Part shown: in pieces, positions 34,407 through 43,817 of the stretch
How positions within the stretch are numbered: the stretch's first letter is position 1
Layout of the letters: every line of letters begins with the position of its first letter
DNA from: Lewinellaceae bacterium
GTDB taxonomy: Bacteria > Bacteroidota > Bacteroidia > Chitinophagales > Saprospiraceae
NCBI GenBank assembly: GCA_020636095.1
Contig: JACJYN010000011.1
Coordinates: 120,208-184,207, forward strand
Reading direction: 5' to 3'
Length of the DNA: 64,000 nt
Notes under the pieces: generated by a model
Databases searched by the model: none
What the model saw: the letters and a program-made list of their open reading frames with translations, nothing else
Told to the model about the DNA's origin: nothing
Translations under genes and position numbers: made by a program

Positions 34407-35927
34407 TTACTGTGCCGTGATCCGGAATTCGGTGCGGCGGTTCTGCTGACGCCCATCTTCTGTATCATTACTGGCTACCGGGCGGGTAGAGCCAAAACCG
34501 AGTGCCGTCAGCCGGCTTTCACTGATGCCCTTGTCCACCAGATAACTCTTGACTTTTTGAGCGCGCTGCTCCGAAAGCTGCTGGTTGAATTCTGGCTCGC
34601 CGGTATTATCAGTATGCCCACTAAGTTCAATAGCCATATTGGGGTATTTGTTCAACGCATCTGCCAGGTCGTCCAGCTGATAAGCCGACAATTTGGTCAG
34701 GTCGGCGGAATTGGCCTCGAAGTTTACATTAGTGAGCGCCAGCGTCTTGGCGGCAGCTTCTTGGGCTGACAGCGCTTTTTCCAACTCATCATTGAATTCC
34801 TGGCGCCGCTCTAGGATCTCCGATTCGAAGAGTATATCTTTATTAGGGTCATCTTCTGTACCCCGGATCGTACTCATGTAGTACGATTGCTGCTTACTCA
34901 ACCAATCTTCATATTCTCCTTCCGAAACGATCTTTACAACGCGGCGCATGGCATAGTGGCCTTTCCCACACAACTCGGCACAGGCCAGTTCGTAATCAAA
35001 TGCCTCATACCTTTTCGGGCTCTCCGGATCGCTAGGGTCTACCGGCTCATGCCATTCCGGATACTTCGGCTCCCCATTCACATCCAGAGCCCCCAGCTTC
35101 TGCCGGTACTCTTCCGTGGTCGTTTTAGGGGTGAAAACAAAATAAGTAGGCATACCCGGCACCGCATCCATTTTTACGCGGAAATGAGGCAGGTAAAAGT
35201 TGTGCAGCACATCGCGGGCAGTAATACGGACCCGGACCTTCTTTCCTACGGGAAGGTATATCTCGCTGGGATGAAAATCATCGACATTCTTAGGGTCGGT
35301 CCAGACCTGGCCCAACGGGTTAGCGCCGGAAATCATTTTGTAATCTCTGGCGCCCAGCTTACCATCGGGGCCGGGATAACGCAGGTGCCAGGCAAACTGA
35401 TAGCCCGTACCTTCAATCTCGATGACTTCCTCGCCGGGATCCACATCCGCCATTACCTCGTTCCAGGCATCCAGGCCGCCGACCACCAGAAAGGTCATCA
35501 CCACTGCAGGTATTACCGTCCAAACCACCTCCAGGCGGTTGTCATGCGGCATAAACAGGGCTTTTTGTCCGGTTTGGCCCCGGTATTTCCAGGCAAAGTA
35601 AAACAGGAGAATCTGTGTAATGATAAATACAATGCCCGTAAAGAAAAGGGTAATGTCGAACATGTAGTCGAGACTACTCCCGTGTTCTGATGCGGACTCG
35701 TTGGGGCCGTACCAGAGCATACTGTCTTTATAGTAAAGGGCGGAGGCGACCGTTGCCACCAGGAAAAGCACCATGAAAAGCAAGGAGTAATTGCCATGGC
35801 GCTGGTTGGATTGATCCTGAACTTCCTGTTCCCCACGAATCTTGCTGGCCAGTTCGGTAACTTTACCGATCTGCACCACAATGATCGCAATTAGAATCAG
35901 ACAGATTGTAGCCAATAATGCAGTCAT
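34407..35927 (-). CDS. coxB: Cytochrome c oxidase subunit II fused to an OmpA-like domain
   Basis: 506 residues, far longer than the usual 250-350. The N-terminal 190 residues hold several membrane helices, including the two normal subunit II helices (FDITLFFTGIVFIITQILLFY and VVWTVIPAVVMTFLVVGGLDAW). The cupredoxin domain follows with CuA ligands in CAELCGKGHYAM (Cys316, Cys320, His324, Met327) plus the earlier His (HNFYLPHFRVKMD). Residues about 396-506 form an OmpA-like domain: NVNFEANSADL, SGHTDNTG, LSEQRAQKVKSYL, ALGFGSTRP and GRQQNRRTEF, including the Asp and Arg that bind diaminopimelate in peptidoglycan. In caa3 oxidases this position is a cytochrome c domain. Here the tail may anchor the oxidase to the cell wall. 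First gene of the oxidase block. Confidence 0.93.
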   Translation of the reverse strand: MTALLATICLILIAIIVVQIGKVTELASKIRGEQEVQDQSNQRHGNYSLLFMVLFLVATVASALYYKDSMLWYGPNESASEHGSSLDYMFDITLFFTGIVFIITQILLFYFAWKYRGQTGQKALFMPHDNRLEVVWTVIPAVVMTFLVVGGLDAWNEVMADVDPGEEVIEIEGTGYQFAWHLRYPGPDGKLGARDYKMISGANPLGQVWTDPKNVDDFHPSEIYLPVGKKVRVRITARDVLHNFYLPHFRVKMDAVPGMPTYFVFTPKTTTEEYRQKLGALDVNGEPKYPEWHEPVDPSDPESPKRYEAFDYELACAELCGKGHYAMRRVVKIVSEGEYEDWLSKQQSYYMSTIRGTEDDPNKDILFESEILERRQEFNDELEKALSAQEAAAKTLALTNVNFEANSADLTKLSAYQLDDLADALNKYPNMAIELSGHTDNTGEPEFNQQLSEQRAQKVKSYLVDKGISESRLTALGFGSTRPVASNDTEDGRQQNRRTEFRITAQ

Positions 35928-36032
35928 TATTTCTGTGCTAGTTTAATGTTAATTGAACGATGAGCTATTCTGCTCGTAAAAATACACCGTTATAACAGAG
36001 TAAATGGTGCTTATGATTTTCACATCAACTTC

Positions 36033-36049
36033 TTTAGAATTAGTCTAAA
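36033..36049. promoter_or_regulatory. Palindrome TTTAGA-N5-TCTAAA upstream of coxB
   Basis: TTTAGA ATTAG TCTAAA lies 106-122 bp upstream of the coxB start, and the same dyad occurs upstream of actA (45379-45401). The right flank TAA is also shared. It is a candidate operator for a dimeric regulator. The half-site resembles those of DtxR/MntR-type metal regulators, but this match is by eye only. Confidence 0.5.
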
Positions 36050-36070
36050 TAAGCCGATTATACTCTTTGC

Positions 36071-37366
36071 TTAGTGCGCCCCTTCTTCTCCATGTATTTC
36101 CACATGATGGTGGAGGCTTTCGGCCAGATAAGGATCGTTCTTTGGAAGAAGCGATGCCTTAGTCAGGCGATTGAATACCACATAGGCGAATAATGCCAGG
36201 AATCCCAGCATCGTACCCAGTTCAAGGAGACCTGGGATAGTGAAACCCATCGCGAAACCCAGTTGTTCGGCATGTTCTGCCACCTCATGGCCATTTTCTC
36301 CCCCGTGGTGAGCCAGGGCTTCCATAGCAGTCATTCTGGCGCCCGGCTTGATCATCTGGAAGAAGTCCCACCAGTGGCCAAAAAATACGATGATAGAGGT
36401 AAAGATCAGGGTGCCGTATTTGCGCTTGGTGTCATTACGCATGAGGATCAAAAAGGGTGCTACAAAGTTGAGGAGCAGGTTGCCGTAAAACAACACCGGG
36501 TAGTTTTGCTGGCGGTGAAAGAAGTATACCGTTTCTTCTCCCACGTTGGCATACCAGATCAGCATGTACTGAGAAAACCAGAGGTACGTCCAGAAAATGC
36601 TGAAAGCAAACATATACTTGCCGATATCGTGCAGGTGTTCGATGGTAACGTACTCCAGGTAGCCCTGGCCTTTGAGGTAGATAGCCGTCAGGATGGTCAG
36701 CGCCATAGCCGCCACAAACCAGCTGGCGCCGGTATACCAGGCGAACAGGGTACTGTACCAATGGGCGTCGATAGACATCACCCATTGCCAGATCACAGCT
36801 GCACTGGAGAAGCCGGCGATCGGCAAAAATGCAGCGGACCAGACCCTGAGCTTGTGGTGTTGTTTGTATTCCGTGGTGCCGTTTTTATCTTCATCCAGAG
36901 AAAGCTGGCGGACCTTCCAGGCAAAGAATATCCAGATGCCCACAATAACCAGCGTGCCCAGGGTATACCAGCCTGCATTGAGAAAAGAAGACTTGCCTTT
37001 CAGCACGGGATCACTGGCGACCGCCTCCGCATCCGCCCAATGATACAGGTGGTGGAAATGCCCTACCACCCCGGCAACAACGAGCAGCATCAGGACCAGG
37101 CCGGGAACCATAAACATAGAATAGGCTTCCCAAATGCGCTTCACGACGGTATGCCAGCCGGCCCAGGCCGTGGTAAAGGCCGTCAGAATGAAAAGGGACA
37201 TGAAGGCAATACCGGTGAAAAATACGGTATTGTGCAGATAATTGGTCCAAAAACGAGTGTGCAGTTCATCGTCCACCAGGAAAGTGAGGCCCAGGCAGGC
37301 CAGGCCCAGAACCATGAACCCGATGAGGGTCGTCTTTAATCTGCTGTCGAAGGTAAATTGGTTCAT
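36071..37366 (-). CDS. actF: Alternative complex III subunit ActF
   Basis: 431 residues with about ten membrane helices, the quinol:cytochrome c oxidoreductase membrane subunit. It resembles the NrfD-like ActC but without a fused partner, and it carries WVMSIDAHWYSTLFAWYTGASWF, a hallmark of the ActF family, plus HLHDIGKYMFAFSIFWTYLWFSQYML. The C-terminal part is His-rich (AHHGGENGHEVAEHAEQ). With ActC it forms the membrane core that probably binds quinol and may couple oxidation to proton movement. Last gene of the act cluster; coxB follows after about 140 bp that contain the conserved palindrome. Confidence 0.93.
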   Translation of the reverse strand: MNQFTFDSRLKTTLIGFMVLGLACLGLTFLVDDELHTRFWTNYLHNTVFFTGIAFMSLFILTAFTTAWAGWHTVVKRIWEAYSMFMVPGLVLMLLVVAGVVGHFHHLYHWADAEAVASDPVLKGKSSFLNAGWYTLGTLVIVGIWIFFAWKVRQLSLDEDKNGTTEYKQHHKLRVWSAAFLPIAGFSSAAVIWQWVMSIDAHWYSTLFAWYTGASWFVAAMALTILTAIYLKGQGYLEYVTIEHLHDIGKYMFAFSIFWTYLWFSQYMLIWYANVGEETVYFFHRQQNYPVLFYGNLLLNFVAPFLILMRNDTKRKYGTLIFTSIIVFFGHWWDFFQMIKPGARMTAMEALAHHGGENGHEVAEHAEQLGFAMGFTIPGLLELGTMLGFLALFAYVVFNRLTKASLLPKNDPYLAESLHHHVEIHGEEGAH

Positions 37367-37424
37367 TTTATGCCTTTGTTTGAAGTTTTGTCGATTCAGT
37401 TTGTCGGTTCGCCACTATAGCCGT

Positions 37425-38354
37425 TTACTTTTTGCCATGGCTATCACCGCCATGAGTATTCTCTCCGGGAGCGCTTCCCGGTTCTGGGTTGGCCTCTTCT
37501 TCGGCAGGCGCTGCCTCCGGTTCCGCTTCCTGGTCGGAGATGCTTTCCGCCAGGGTTTGCACCTGGCTGCCAGGTACGCCAAACTCGGGGTTCAGCGTGT
37601 TGGCCTGCTCACTGTATTCGAGCTTCTTGTCTTTGGCCTGCAGCGAGCGGATGTAGTGAATCACCTGCCAGCGCTCTTCGTAGGAAATCTTATCCTTGTA
37701 AGCCCCCATCACATTCCTACCATACATGATAGCGTGGTAGTACCGTCCGTTGGAAGCGGTAAGGAACTGGTCGAGCAGGAAGTTGGCGGGAGCCGCCGGA
37801 TACTTGACGTTCGGATTTTCATCGCTGACCAGGTAACCCAGGCCGCCTCCTTTGGGGCCGTGGCAAATGCCACAGAAGATATCGTACAGCTCTTTGCCGC
37901 GCGCCAGGCCCGCATCTGTAATGGGAAAGGGATTGGCAATAATTTCCTGAGTAGCCCGGGTGCGCTCTTCTTCTGTATCCCCGTAATGGTAGGGCACATG
38001 GCCGTTGACCGGCACTGCGATATTGTTGATATTGCCATACCCGCGCAACTGCTCGATCACATCGCTGGCTTGTTCTCCCTTTTCAGCGGCAAAGTAGACG
38101 CCCGCATATCCTCGCGGCATCGTACCTTCCACCGGAAGGCCCGGATAGGCGAGTTCCTTGAGGCGAATGGTGCTGGCGCTATCCCAGGTATTGTAGTAGT
38201 AATAATTGTACACGTTGGCCTCCTGAGCTACAGAGTGGGCCATGTCGGGCATGTACTCACTACCCGGGTAATTGCTGTCTGCCGGAGAGCAGGAGTAGAT
38301 GACAACCGTGGCGACGAGTACAAAAAGTATATGCTTCAAATTATTTTTCATCAC
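37425..38354 (-). CDS. actE: Alternative complex III subunit ActE, monohaem cytochrome c lipoprotein
   Basis: 309 residues. The N-terminal signal KHILFVLVATVVIYSCSPAD has a lipobox-like end with the lipidated Cys at residue 22. A single haem c site CGICHGPKGGG and a distal Met region (YGRNVMGAYKDKISYEERW) mark a class I cytochrome c. The C-terminal 60 residues are Glu/Pro/Gly-rich and disordered, ending in a His-containing tail. It sits on the periplasmic face and passes electrons from ActA/ActB to the oxidase. 17 bp upstream is actD. Confidence 0.92.
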   Translation of the reverse strand: MMKNNLKHILFVLVATVVIYSCSPADSNYPGSEYMPDMAHSVAQEANVYNYYYYNTWDSASTIRLKELAYPGLPVEGTMPRGYAGVYFAAEKGEQASDVIEQLRGYGNINNIAVPVNGHVPYHYGDTEEERTRATQEIIANPFPITDAGLARGKELYDIFCGICHGPKGGGLGYLVSDENPNVKYPAAPANFLLDQFLTASNGRYYHAIMYGRNVMGAYKDKISYEERWQVIHYIRSLQAKDKKLEYSEQANTLNPEFGVPGSQVQTLAESISDQEAEPEAAPAEEEANPEPGSAPGENTHGGDSHGKK

Positions 38355-38371
38355 TTTAAATTGAAAGTGGG

Positions 38372-38902
38372 TTAAATCGTCTTCGTATTCACCTCTGAGG
38401 CGCCGGAAGCGGCAAAGAAGCTTTCCATCTTACTTTTTACAGAGTCATCTGCACCCGTGACATCGAAAGCGATACAGAATTTATCGTCCGTAATACGGTC
38501 GTCCAGGGTTGGGCTGACAATACCCGGGGCCATGCCACAGATCGTATAAAAAGTAACGACCATGCCCACGGAAGCCATGAGTACAGTCACCTCGAAGGTG
38601 ATCGGAATGAAAGCCGGTACGGACCAGTAGGGCTTTCCACCGAAAATGATCGGCCAATCGCGGGTGAATACCCAGGTCATGAACAAAAAGGCAGTCAGGG
38701 CGCCAATCGCTCCGTAGATGAAACCAGCGATGTGCAACCGGCTCTCGGCCAACCCCAGCTTGGGGTCCAGGCCGTGCACCGGAAAAGGTGTAAAGACGTC
38801 CATGATTTCCAGGTGGTCGGCATTGGCGTGATCAACGGCCTTCAACAGGTCCTGCTCATCATCGTACAAACCGTACAGCACATCTTTATTTTCTCTGCTC
38901 AT
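38372..38902 (-). CDS. actD: Alternative complex III subunit ActD (DUF3341)
   Basis: 176 residues: a cytoplasmic N-terminal domain (DVLYGLYDDEQDLLKAVDHA, then DVFTPFPVHGLDPKLGL), two membrane helices (GFIYGAIGALTAFLFMTWVF and SVPAFIPITFEVTVLMASVGMV) and a short C-terminal domain. This is the DUF3341 family, whose members are the ActD subunit of alternative complex III and contact ActC. It lies between actC and actE on the same strand with close spacing. The C terminus has DDRITDDKFCIAFDVTGADD, typical of the family. Confidence 0.93.
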   Translation of the reverse strand: MSRENKDVLYGLYDDEQDLLKAVDHANADHLEIMDVFTPFPVHGLDPKLGLAESRLHIAGFIYGAIGALTAFLFMTWVFTRDWPIIFGGKPYWSVPAFIPITFEVTVLMASVGMVVTFYTICGMAPGIVSPTLDDRITDDKFCIAFDVTGADDSVKSKMESFFAASGASEVNTKTI

Positions 38903-38956
38903 TTTATAGCGAATTGAAGATTCTCAAATTAATTTTACCTAAGCTCAGCTATCCGA

Positions 38957-40369
38957 TTAATGCGTTTCCACCTCTTTGGCCGCTTCCGCGTAGTGCTTCT
39001 TATTCGGCTCAATGTACTGGTCGCCGGCCGACTTCAGGATGGCCTTTACTTCGGCCACAGCTACTACCGGCGCCACTCGGGCAAAGATCAGGTAAAGGGT
39101 GAAAAACAAACCCAGCGTACCAATGAACAGGCCCACCTCTACCCAGGTAGGAGTATAGTAACTCCAGCTGGAAGGCAGATAATCGCGGGCCAAAGTCGTG
39201 GCAATGATCACAAAACGCTCGAACCACATACCGATATTGACGAAGATCGACATCACAAATGTGACGAATATATTGCGGCGCAGCTTTTTCCACCAGAATA
39301 TTTGTGGAGACAAGACATTACAGGACATCATCCCTATGTACGACCAGTAATAAGGCCCCATTACCCGGTTATAGAATGCAAACTGCTCGTAGATGTAGCC
39401 CGAATACCAGGCGATAAAGAGCTCAGTCAGGTAAGCCACACCCACGATGGTTCCGGTTACCAGAATCACCTTATTCATACTTTCTATATGAGCCAGGGTG
39501 ATGTACTCTTCCAGTTTGAGGATTTTCCGGGTCATCACCATCAAAGTCTGCACCATAGCGAAACCCGAGAAGATAGCGCCCGCAACGAAGTAGGGAGGAA
39601 AGATCGTTGTGTGCCATCCCGGAATTACAGAGGTGGCGAAGTCAAAAGATACGATGGTGTGAACGGAAAGTACCAGCGGCGTAGCCAGGCCGGCGAGCAC
39701 GAGTGACAGGCTTTCGAAGCGCTGCCAGTGCTTGGCAGACCCCGTCCAGCCGAAAGATAAGAAGTTGTAAATGGTCTTGCGAATCCCCTTGGCGCGGTCG
39801 CGAATGGTTGCAAAGTCGGGCACCAGGCCCGTGTACCAGAACAACAGAGAAACCGTGAAGTAGGTCGAGATAGCGAACACATCCCACAGCAGCGGCGAGT
39901 TGAAGTTCACCCACAGCGGCCCCCGGGTGTTGGGGTAAGGGAATATGAAGAACCCCAGCCACAGGCGCCCCATATGGATAAGGGGAAACTGCCCGGCGCA
40001 CATCACGGCGAAGATGGTCATGGCTTCCGCCGCCCGGTTCACCCCGGTGCGCCATTTCTGGCGAAACAGGAGAAGAATAGCGGAAATCAGCGTACCGGCG
40101 TGGCCGATACCGACCCACCAGACAAAGTTGGTAATGTCCCAACCCCAGCCGATGGTGCGGTTGAGGTTCCAGCTACCAATGCCCACCCAGATGGTCCAGG
40201 CTACGCAGAAGACGTAGAAGGCCAGGGCAGAAACGGCCACGATAAAGGCCAGAACCCAGGCGGTACTAGGGGTGCGCTCAGTCGGCGAACAAATATCTTC
40301 AGTAATCTGATGGTAGGTTTTCCCACCCTCGATCAACGGTTCGCGTATCGGAGATACTACTGCACTCAT
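38957..40369 (-). CDS. actC: Alternative complex III subunit ActC (NrfD-like)
   Basis: 470 residues with ten membrane helices, polysulphide reductase NrfD family. Conserved regions are FVWWVGIGHAGTLISAILLLF (quinol-site region with the key His), IRDRAKGIRKTIYNFLSFGWTG on the cytoplasmic side and SYIGMMSCNVLSPQIFWWKKLRRN. In the family ActC forms the membrane half facing ActB and carries a proposed quinol-binding and proton-loading path. It precedes actD and follows actB, the standard order. Confidence 0.95.
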   Translation of the reverse strand: MSAVVSPIREPLIEGGKTYHQITEDICSPTERTPSTAWVLAFIVAVSALAFYVFCVAWTIWVGIGSWNLNRTIGWGWDITNFVWWVGIGHAGTLISAILLLFRQKWRTGVNRAAEAMTIFAVMCAGQFPLIHMGRLWLGFFIFPYPNTRGPLWVNFNSPLLWDVFAISTYFTVSLLFWYTGLVPDFATIRDRAKGIRKTIYNFLSFGWTGSAKHWQRFESLSLVLAGLATPLVLSVHTIVSFDFATSVIPGWHTTIFPPYFVAGAIFSGFAMVQTLMVMTRKILKLEEYITLAHIESMNKVILVTGTIVGVAYLTELFIAWYSGYIYEQFAFYNRVMGPYYWSYIGMMSCNVLSPQIFWWKKLRRNIFVTFVMSIFVNIGMWFERFVIIATTLARDYLPSSWSYYTPTWVEVGLFIGTLGLFFTLYLIFARVAPVVAVAEVKAILKSAGDQYIEPNKKHYAEAAKEVETH

Positions 40370-40435
40370 TATAGTTGAAGCGTTATAAGTTTATAAATTG
40401 GATGTCCAGCCATTTTGGCTCACTCCGAATCTGTA

Positions 40436-43400
40436 TTATGCATCAAGTTCTTCACTGCGGTTATTCACCTTCGCCTGGTAGTTTACGGAAGAACGCGTAT
40501 TTGTTTCTTCCAGCACCAGATAGTTCAGCGGGTTGTCCATCTTTTTAGCCACTGCGCCTTCCTTGTTGTTGCTGTCGCCGAAAACGATGGCGCCCGTTGG
40601 GCAGGCCGTTTGGCAGGCCGTCTTCACATCATTGTCCCGCAGCCTGCGGCCCTCCCGCTTGGCGGTCAGCTTGCCTTCCTGGATGCGCTGCACACAGAAG
40701 CTGCACTTCTCGATCACCCCGCGGGAACGCACGGTCACGTCGGGATTCAGCACCATACGGGTGAGGTTGTCGGCGCCAAAAGGTACATTTTCGCCATTCA
40801 CCTCCACTTCGTTGGCGCCGAAGAGGTCGGCGGTGGTATAGTCCAGCCAGTTAAAACGGCGCACCTTGTAAGGGCAGTTGTTGGCGCAGTAGCGCGTACC
40901 GATACAGCGGTTGTAGGTCATCTGGTTGAGGCCTTCCGAGCTGTGGTTGGTGGCGGCCACCGGACAAACGTTCTCACACGGGGCGTTGTCGCAGTGCTGG
41001 CACATCATCGGCTGGTAGACCGTATTCGGGTTTTCAAAATCCCCGTAGAAGTAGCGGTCGATGCGCAACCAGGCCATCTCATGGTGGCGGGATACTTCCC
41101 GTTTGCCGACGACCGGAACGTTGTTTTCAGCGATGCAGGCTACCTGGCAGGCGCCGCAGCCAACACAGGCGTTCAGGTCGACATGCATCATCCAGTGGTG
41201 GCCCTGGCTATAGAATTTCTCGTTGTATTCATCGTAGGGGTAGAGCGTATTGGAATTGAGCTCGGCGGCTTCGGCGCGGCGTTCCTCGATGTGGTGCATC
41301 AACTCGGGCAGTTCCGCCAAATGTCCCTGATAGATGATGGAACGGTTGGTGATACCGCCCTGGTAACCAGAGCCGATGGCCATCGACGTCTTCTCGTCTA
41401 CGTTGATCTCTTCACCGGTCTTCGGGTCTGCTGCTTTCAGCCCCATCGCGTGGTGGTACTGCACACAGGGAAACTCATCATCTACCGCAATGCGGTCCGA
41501 TACATCCTCGACGGTAGCGTAGTACACTACGTTGCCATTATCGTCGAGTGACAGCCAGGAGTAGGCATTGGTGCCTACCTTGTTGCCCAGCGCACGGCCC
41601 ATGAGTCCCGTTTGCTCCCGGCCATAACCAATGGCAAGGGAGAGCGTTCCCTGCATTTGGCCGAACTGGCGGACCACCGTACAACTGCGCTCTATGCCGC
41701 CGATGGTAACGTTGACGATGTCCGCTTTGCCCTTGATTTCATCCGGGTTCAGGTTCTTAAAGGAGGTATAGCTATTGCCTCCTTCCCAGGATACGGGAAT
41801 GCCCAGGTAATTGCCCCAGCTACAGCGGTTGACCGGGTCGGGCATTTCCATCAGCCAGGGGTTGTTGCCATAAACGCCATTCCCCATATTGACCGTCTCG
41901 AAGAAAGAGATTTCCAGTGCCTCCGGGTTGGTATTGGGTTGGCGCACCCGCTTGGCGGCCTCGTTCACATCTGCGGAAAAGGCCACCTGTATAGTTGCCT
42001 GCGGCGTCTCGAAAACACCATCGTGCAGGGTGCTGTCCCAGAAAGATTGGAATGTCTTGAAGTTACTCTGTTGCGGGAACATATTTTCTTCCCAGTGCTT
42101 GCGGAGGTACTCATAGTAGAAGTAACCCGTTTCCGACATGGATTTCTTCCAGACAGGGCTTTCTGCTGCCGGAGCGGCGGCGGTGTCCCCCGCAACGGCG
42201 GCGGGCGCCGGGCTTGCCGTTGTTGCCGACGGATCGATGCCTGCCCAGCGCAACAGGCTTTCTTCTGCCTGCCGGGTGCCGGGGCGGCCTACAGTAGCGA
42301 AGATCGGCGCAATAGCGGGCTGCATAAGGCTGTAGTGGCCGCGCTTGGGTTCGGCATCCCCCCAGCTCTCCAGATAGTGGTGGGTGGGGGTAAGGAAGTC
42401 ACACAGGAATGCCGTTTCGTTGGGTACGCCGGCAAAGGAAACTTTCAGGCCCACTTTGCTGCAGCCCTCGCGGAACTGGCCCGCATTGGGCACATCGTAA
42501 GCGGGGTTGGCGCCGTCCATCACGAGCAGCACATCCACCCGGCCCGCGTTCATATCCCGGATGAGGGTTTGAATATTCTTGTCCATACCCTGGCGCTGCA
42601 TAGAAGCATTCGTGAAGTCGATGGTGCTTCCATAGCTGCCCAGCATATCGTTGATGGCATTGATGAGCACCTGCTCGCCCAGGTTGTTGGAGCCGGAAAC
42701 GACCAGGCTTGCACCGCGGCTGCTCCAAAGCTCATCGGCTGCTTTCTGTATTTTGGCAGCCTTTTCGCCTTCCAGCTTCGGGCCGCCGGCAGTAGAACGG
42801 CCTGCCTTGCCGGCCAGCGCGTTGTACAGCGCCAGGATGGCCGCGCCTTGCTCAGAAGGCTTGACCATGATGCGGTTGTCTGCATTGGAACCGGTCATAC
42901 TCACGTGGCTTTCCACCTGGATATGACGAGACATCTTCGGGTTCTTTACATCATCGATCTTCCGGCCTTGGGCGTACTGCGCAGCAAATTCAACCGGAGA
43001 AACCCAGGTGCCCAGGAAATCGGCGTCGAAGCTGACGATCACCTTGGCCTTGTCAAAATGATAAGATGGGATAACCGCCTGGCCGAAACTCTGCTGGTTA
43101 GCTTCCAGAATAGCGGAACTGGAAACCGGGTCGTACATAACGACCTCCGTGTTCTGGTATTTAGACTGGAAGTCGGCCAGCACCTGCTTCGTCGTTGGGC
43201 TCATGATGGTATGCGCCACGATACGGATGCGGGAGTTGGCATTGAACTTATCGGTGATCTCCTGGTCGATCTCTGCCCAGGAGGGCCCTTTCTTGTTGCG
43301 GTTGGCCGGCAAATCGATGGCGCCTTCCACTACCCGGTAGGGGCCATCGAGGCGGCTGGTGTCATAGAGGCTCAACACACTGGCTTGAGCCCGGGCGCTG

Positions 43401-43798
43401 GTACCCCCGCGGGTTACTTTGGAAAGGCTGTTGCCTTCTACTTTGATAGGGCGCCCTTCCCTGGTTTTGACCAGCACGGCGCAATAATCGCCGCCCTGTA
43501 CAAAGGAAGAAGCATAGTAGGTAGCGACGCCGGGTACGATCTCATCCGGTTTCACCACATAAGGAATGGCGCGTTTGACCGGTATGTCGCAACCGGCGGC
43601 GAGCGTGGCGGCGCCGATGCCGAAACCGAGGTATTTCAGAAAGTCACGGCGGCTGCTAACACCCTGTTCGACGATATCTTCGTTGTTGGCGAATTCCTGC
43701 TGGGCAGCTTTCTGGTAGGCAGGGGTGTTGGCCAATTGGTCTACTCCGATCCAAACACCGTTATTCTTATTCTTCATTTTTTCTTTTTTCAGATTCAA
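40436..43798 (-). CDS. actB: Alternative complex III subunit ActB (molybdopterin-like plus iron-sulphur domains)
   Basis: 1120 residues. The N terminus has a Tat-like signal after about 48 residues (SSRRDFLKYLGFGIGAATLA), placing it outside the cytoplasm. Residues about 60-780 resemble a molybdopterin oxidoreductase domain that, in this family, has no cofactor; it includes an Ala/Pro-rich linker (SPAPAAVAGDTAAAPAAE). The C-terminal part holds four cysteine groups for iron-sulphur clusters: CVGCGACQVACIAENN, CQHCDNAPCENVCPV, CIGTRYCANNCPYK and CSFCVQRI with CQTACPTGA. These form the electron path from quinol to the ActA haems. It lies between actA (19 bp) and actC. Confidence 0.95.
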   Translation of the reverse strand: MNLKKEKMKNKNNGVWIGVDQLANTPAYQKAAQQEFANNEDIVEQGVSSRRDFLKYLGFGIGAATLAAGCDIPVKRAIPYVVKPDEIVPGVATYYASSFVQGGDYCAVLVKTREGRPIKVEGNSLSKVTRGGTSARAQASVLSLYDTSRLDGPYRVVEGAIDLPANRNKKGPSWAEIDQEITDKFNANSRIRIVAHTIMSPTTKQVLADFQSKYQNTEVVMYDPVSSSAILEANQQSFGQAVIPSYHFDKAKVIVSFDADFLGTWVSPVEFAAQYAQGRKIDDVKNPKMSRHIQVESHVSMTGSNADNRIMVKPSEQGAAILALYNALAGKAGRSTAGGPKLEGEKAAKIQKAADELWSSRGASLVVSGSNNLGEQVLINAINDMLGSYGSTIDFTNASMQRQGMDKNIQTLIRDMNAGRVDVLLVMDGANPAYDVPNAGQFREGCSKVGLKVSFAGVPNETAFLCDFLTPTHHYLESWGDAEPKRGHYSLMQPAIAPIFATVGRPGTRQAEESLLRWAGIDPSATTASPAPAAVAGDTAAAPAAESPVWKKSMSETGYFYYEYLRKHWEENMFPQQSNFKTFQSFWDSTLHDGVFETPQATIQVAFSADVNEAAKRVRQPNTNPEALEISFFETVNMGNGVYGNNPWLMEMPDPVNRCSWGNYLGIPVSWEGGNSYTSFKNLNPDEIKGKADIVNVTIGGIERSCTVVRQFGQMQGTLSLAIGYGREQTGLMGRALGNKVGTNAYSWLSLDDNGNVVYYATVEDVSDRIAVDDEFPCVQYHHAMGLKAADPKTGEEINVDEKTSMAIGSGYQGGITNRSIIYQGHLAELPELMHHIEERRAEAAELNSNTLYPYDEYNEKFYSQGHHWMMHVDLNACVGCGACQVACIAENNVPVVGKREVSRHHEMAWLRIDRYFYGDFENPNTVYQPMMCQHCDNAPCENVCPVAATNHSSEGLNQMTYNRCIGTRYCANNCPYKVRRFNWLDYTTADLFGANEVEVNGENVPFGADNLTRMVLNPDVTVRSRGVIEKCSFCVQRIQEGKLTAKREGRRLRDNDVKTACQTACPTGAIVFGDSNNKEGAVAKKMDNPLNYLVLEETNTRSSVNYQAKVNNRSEELDA

Positions 43799-43817
43799 TT
43801 GGGCGGATTGGCATGAA

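Noticed and set aside
37242..38375. 377-codon plus-strand frame opposite actE
   Set aside because: Shadow; the minus strand encodes a clear cytochrome c lipoprotein.
41612..43816. Long open frame (734 codons) on the plus strand opposite actB
   Set aside because: It is the antisense shadow of a GC-rich conserved gene; no recognisable domain and the actB frame has full family similarity.
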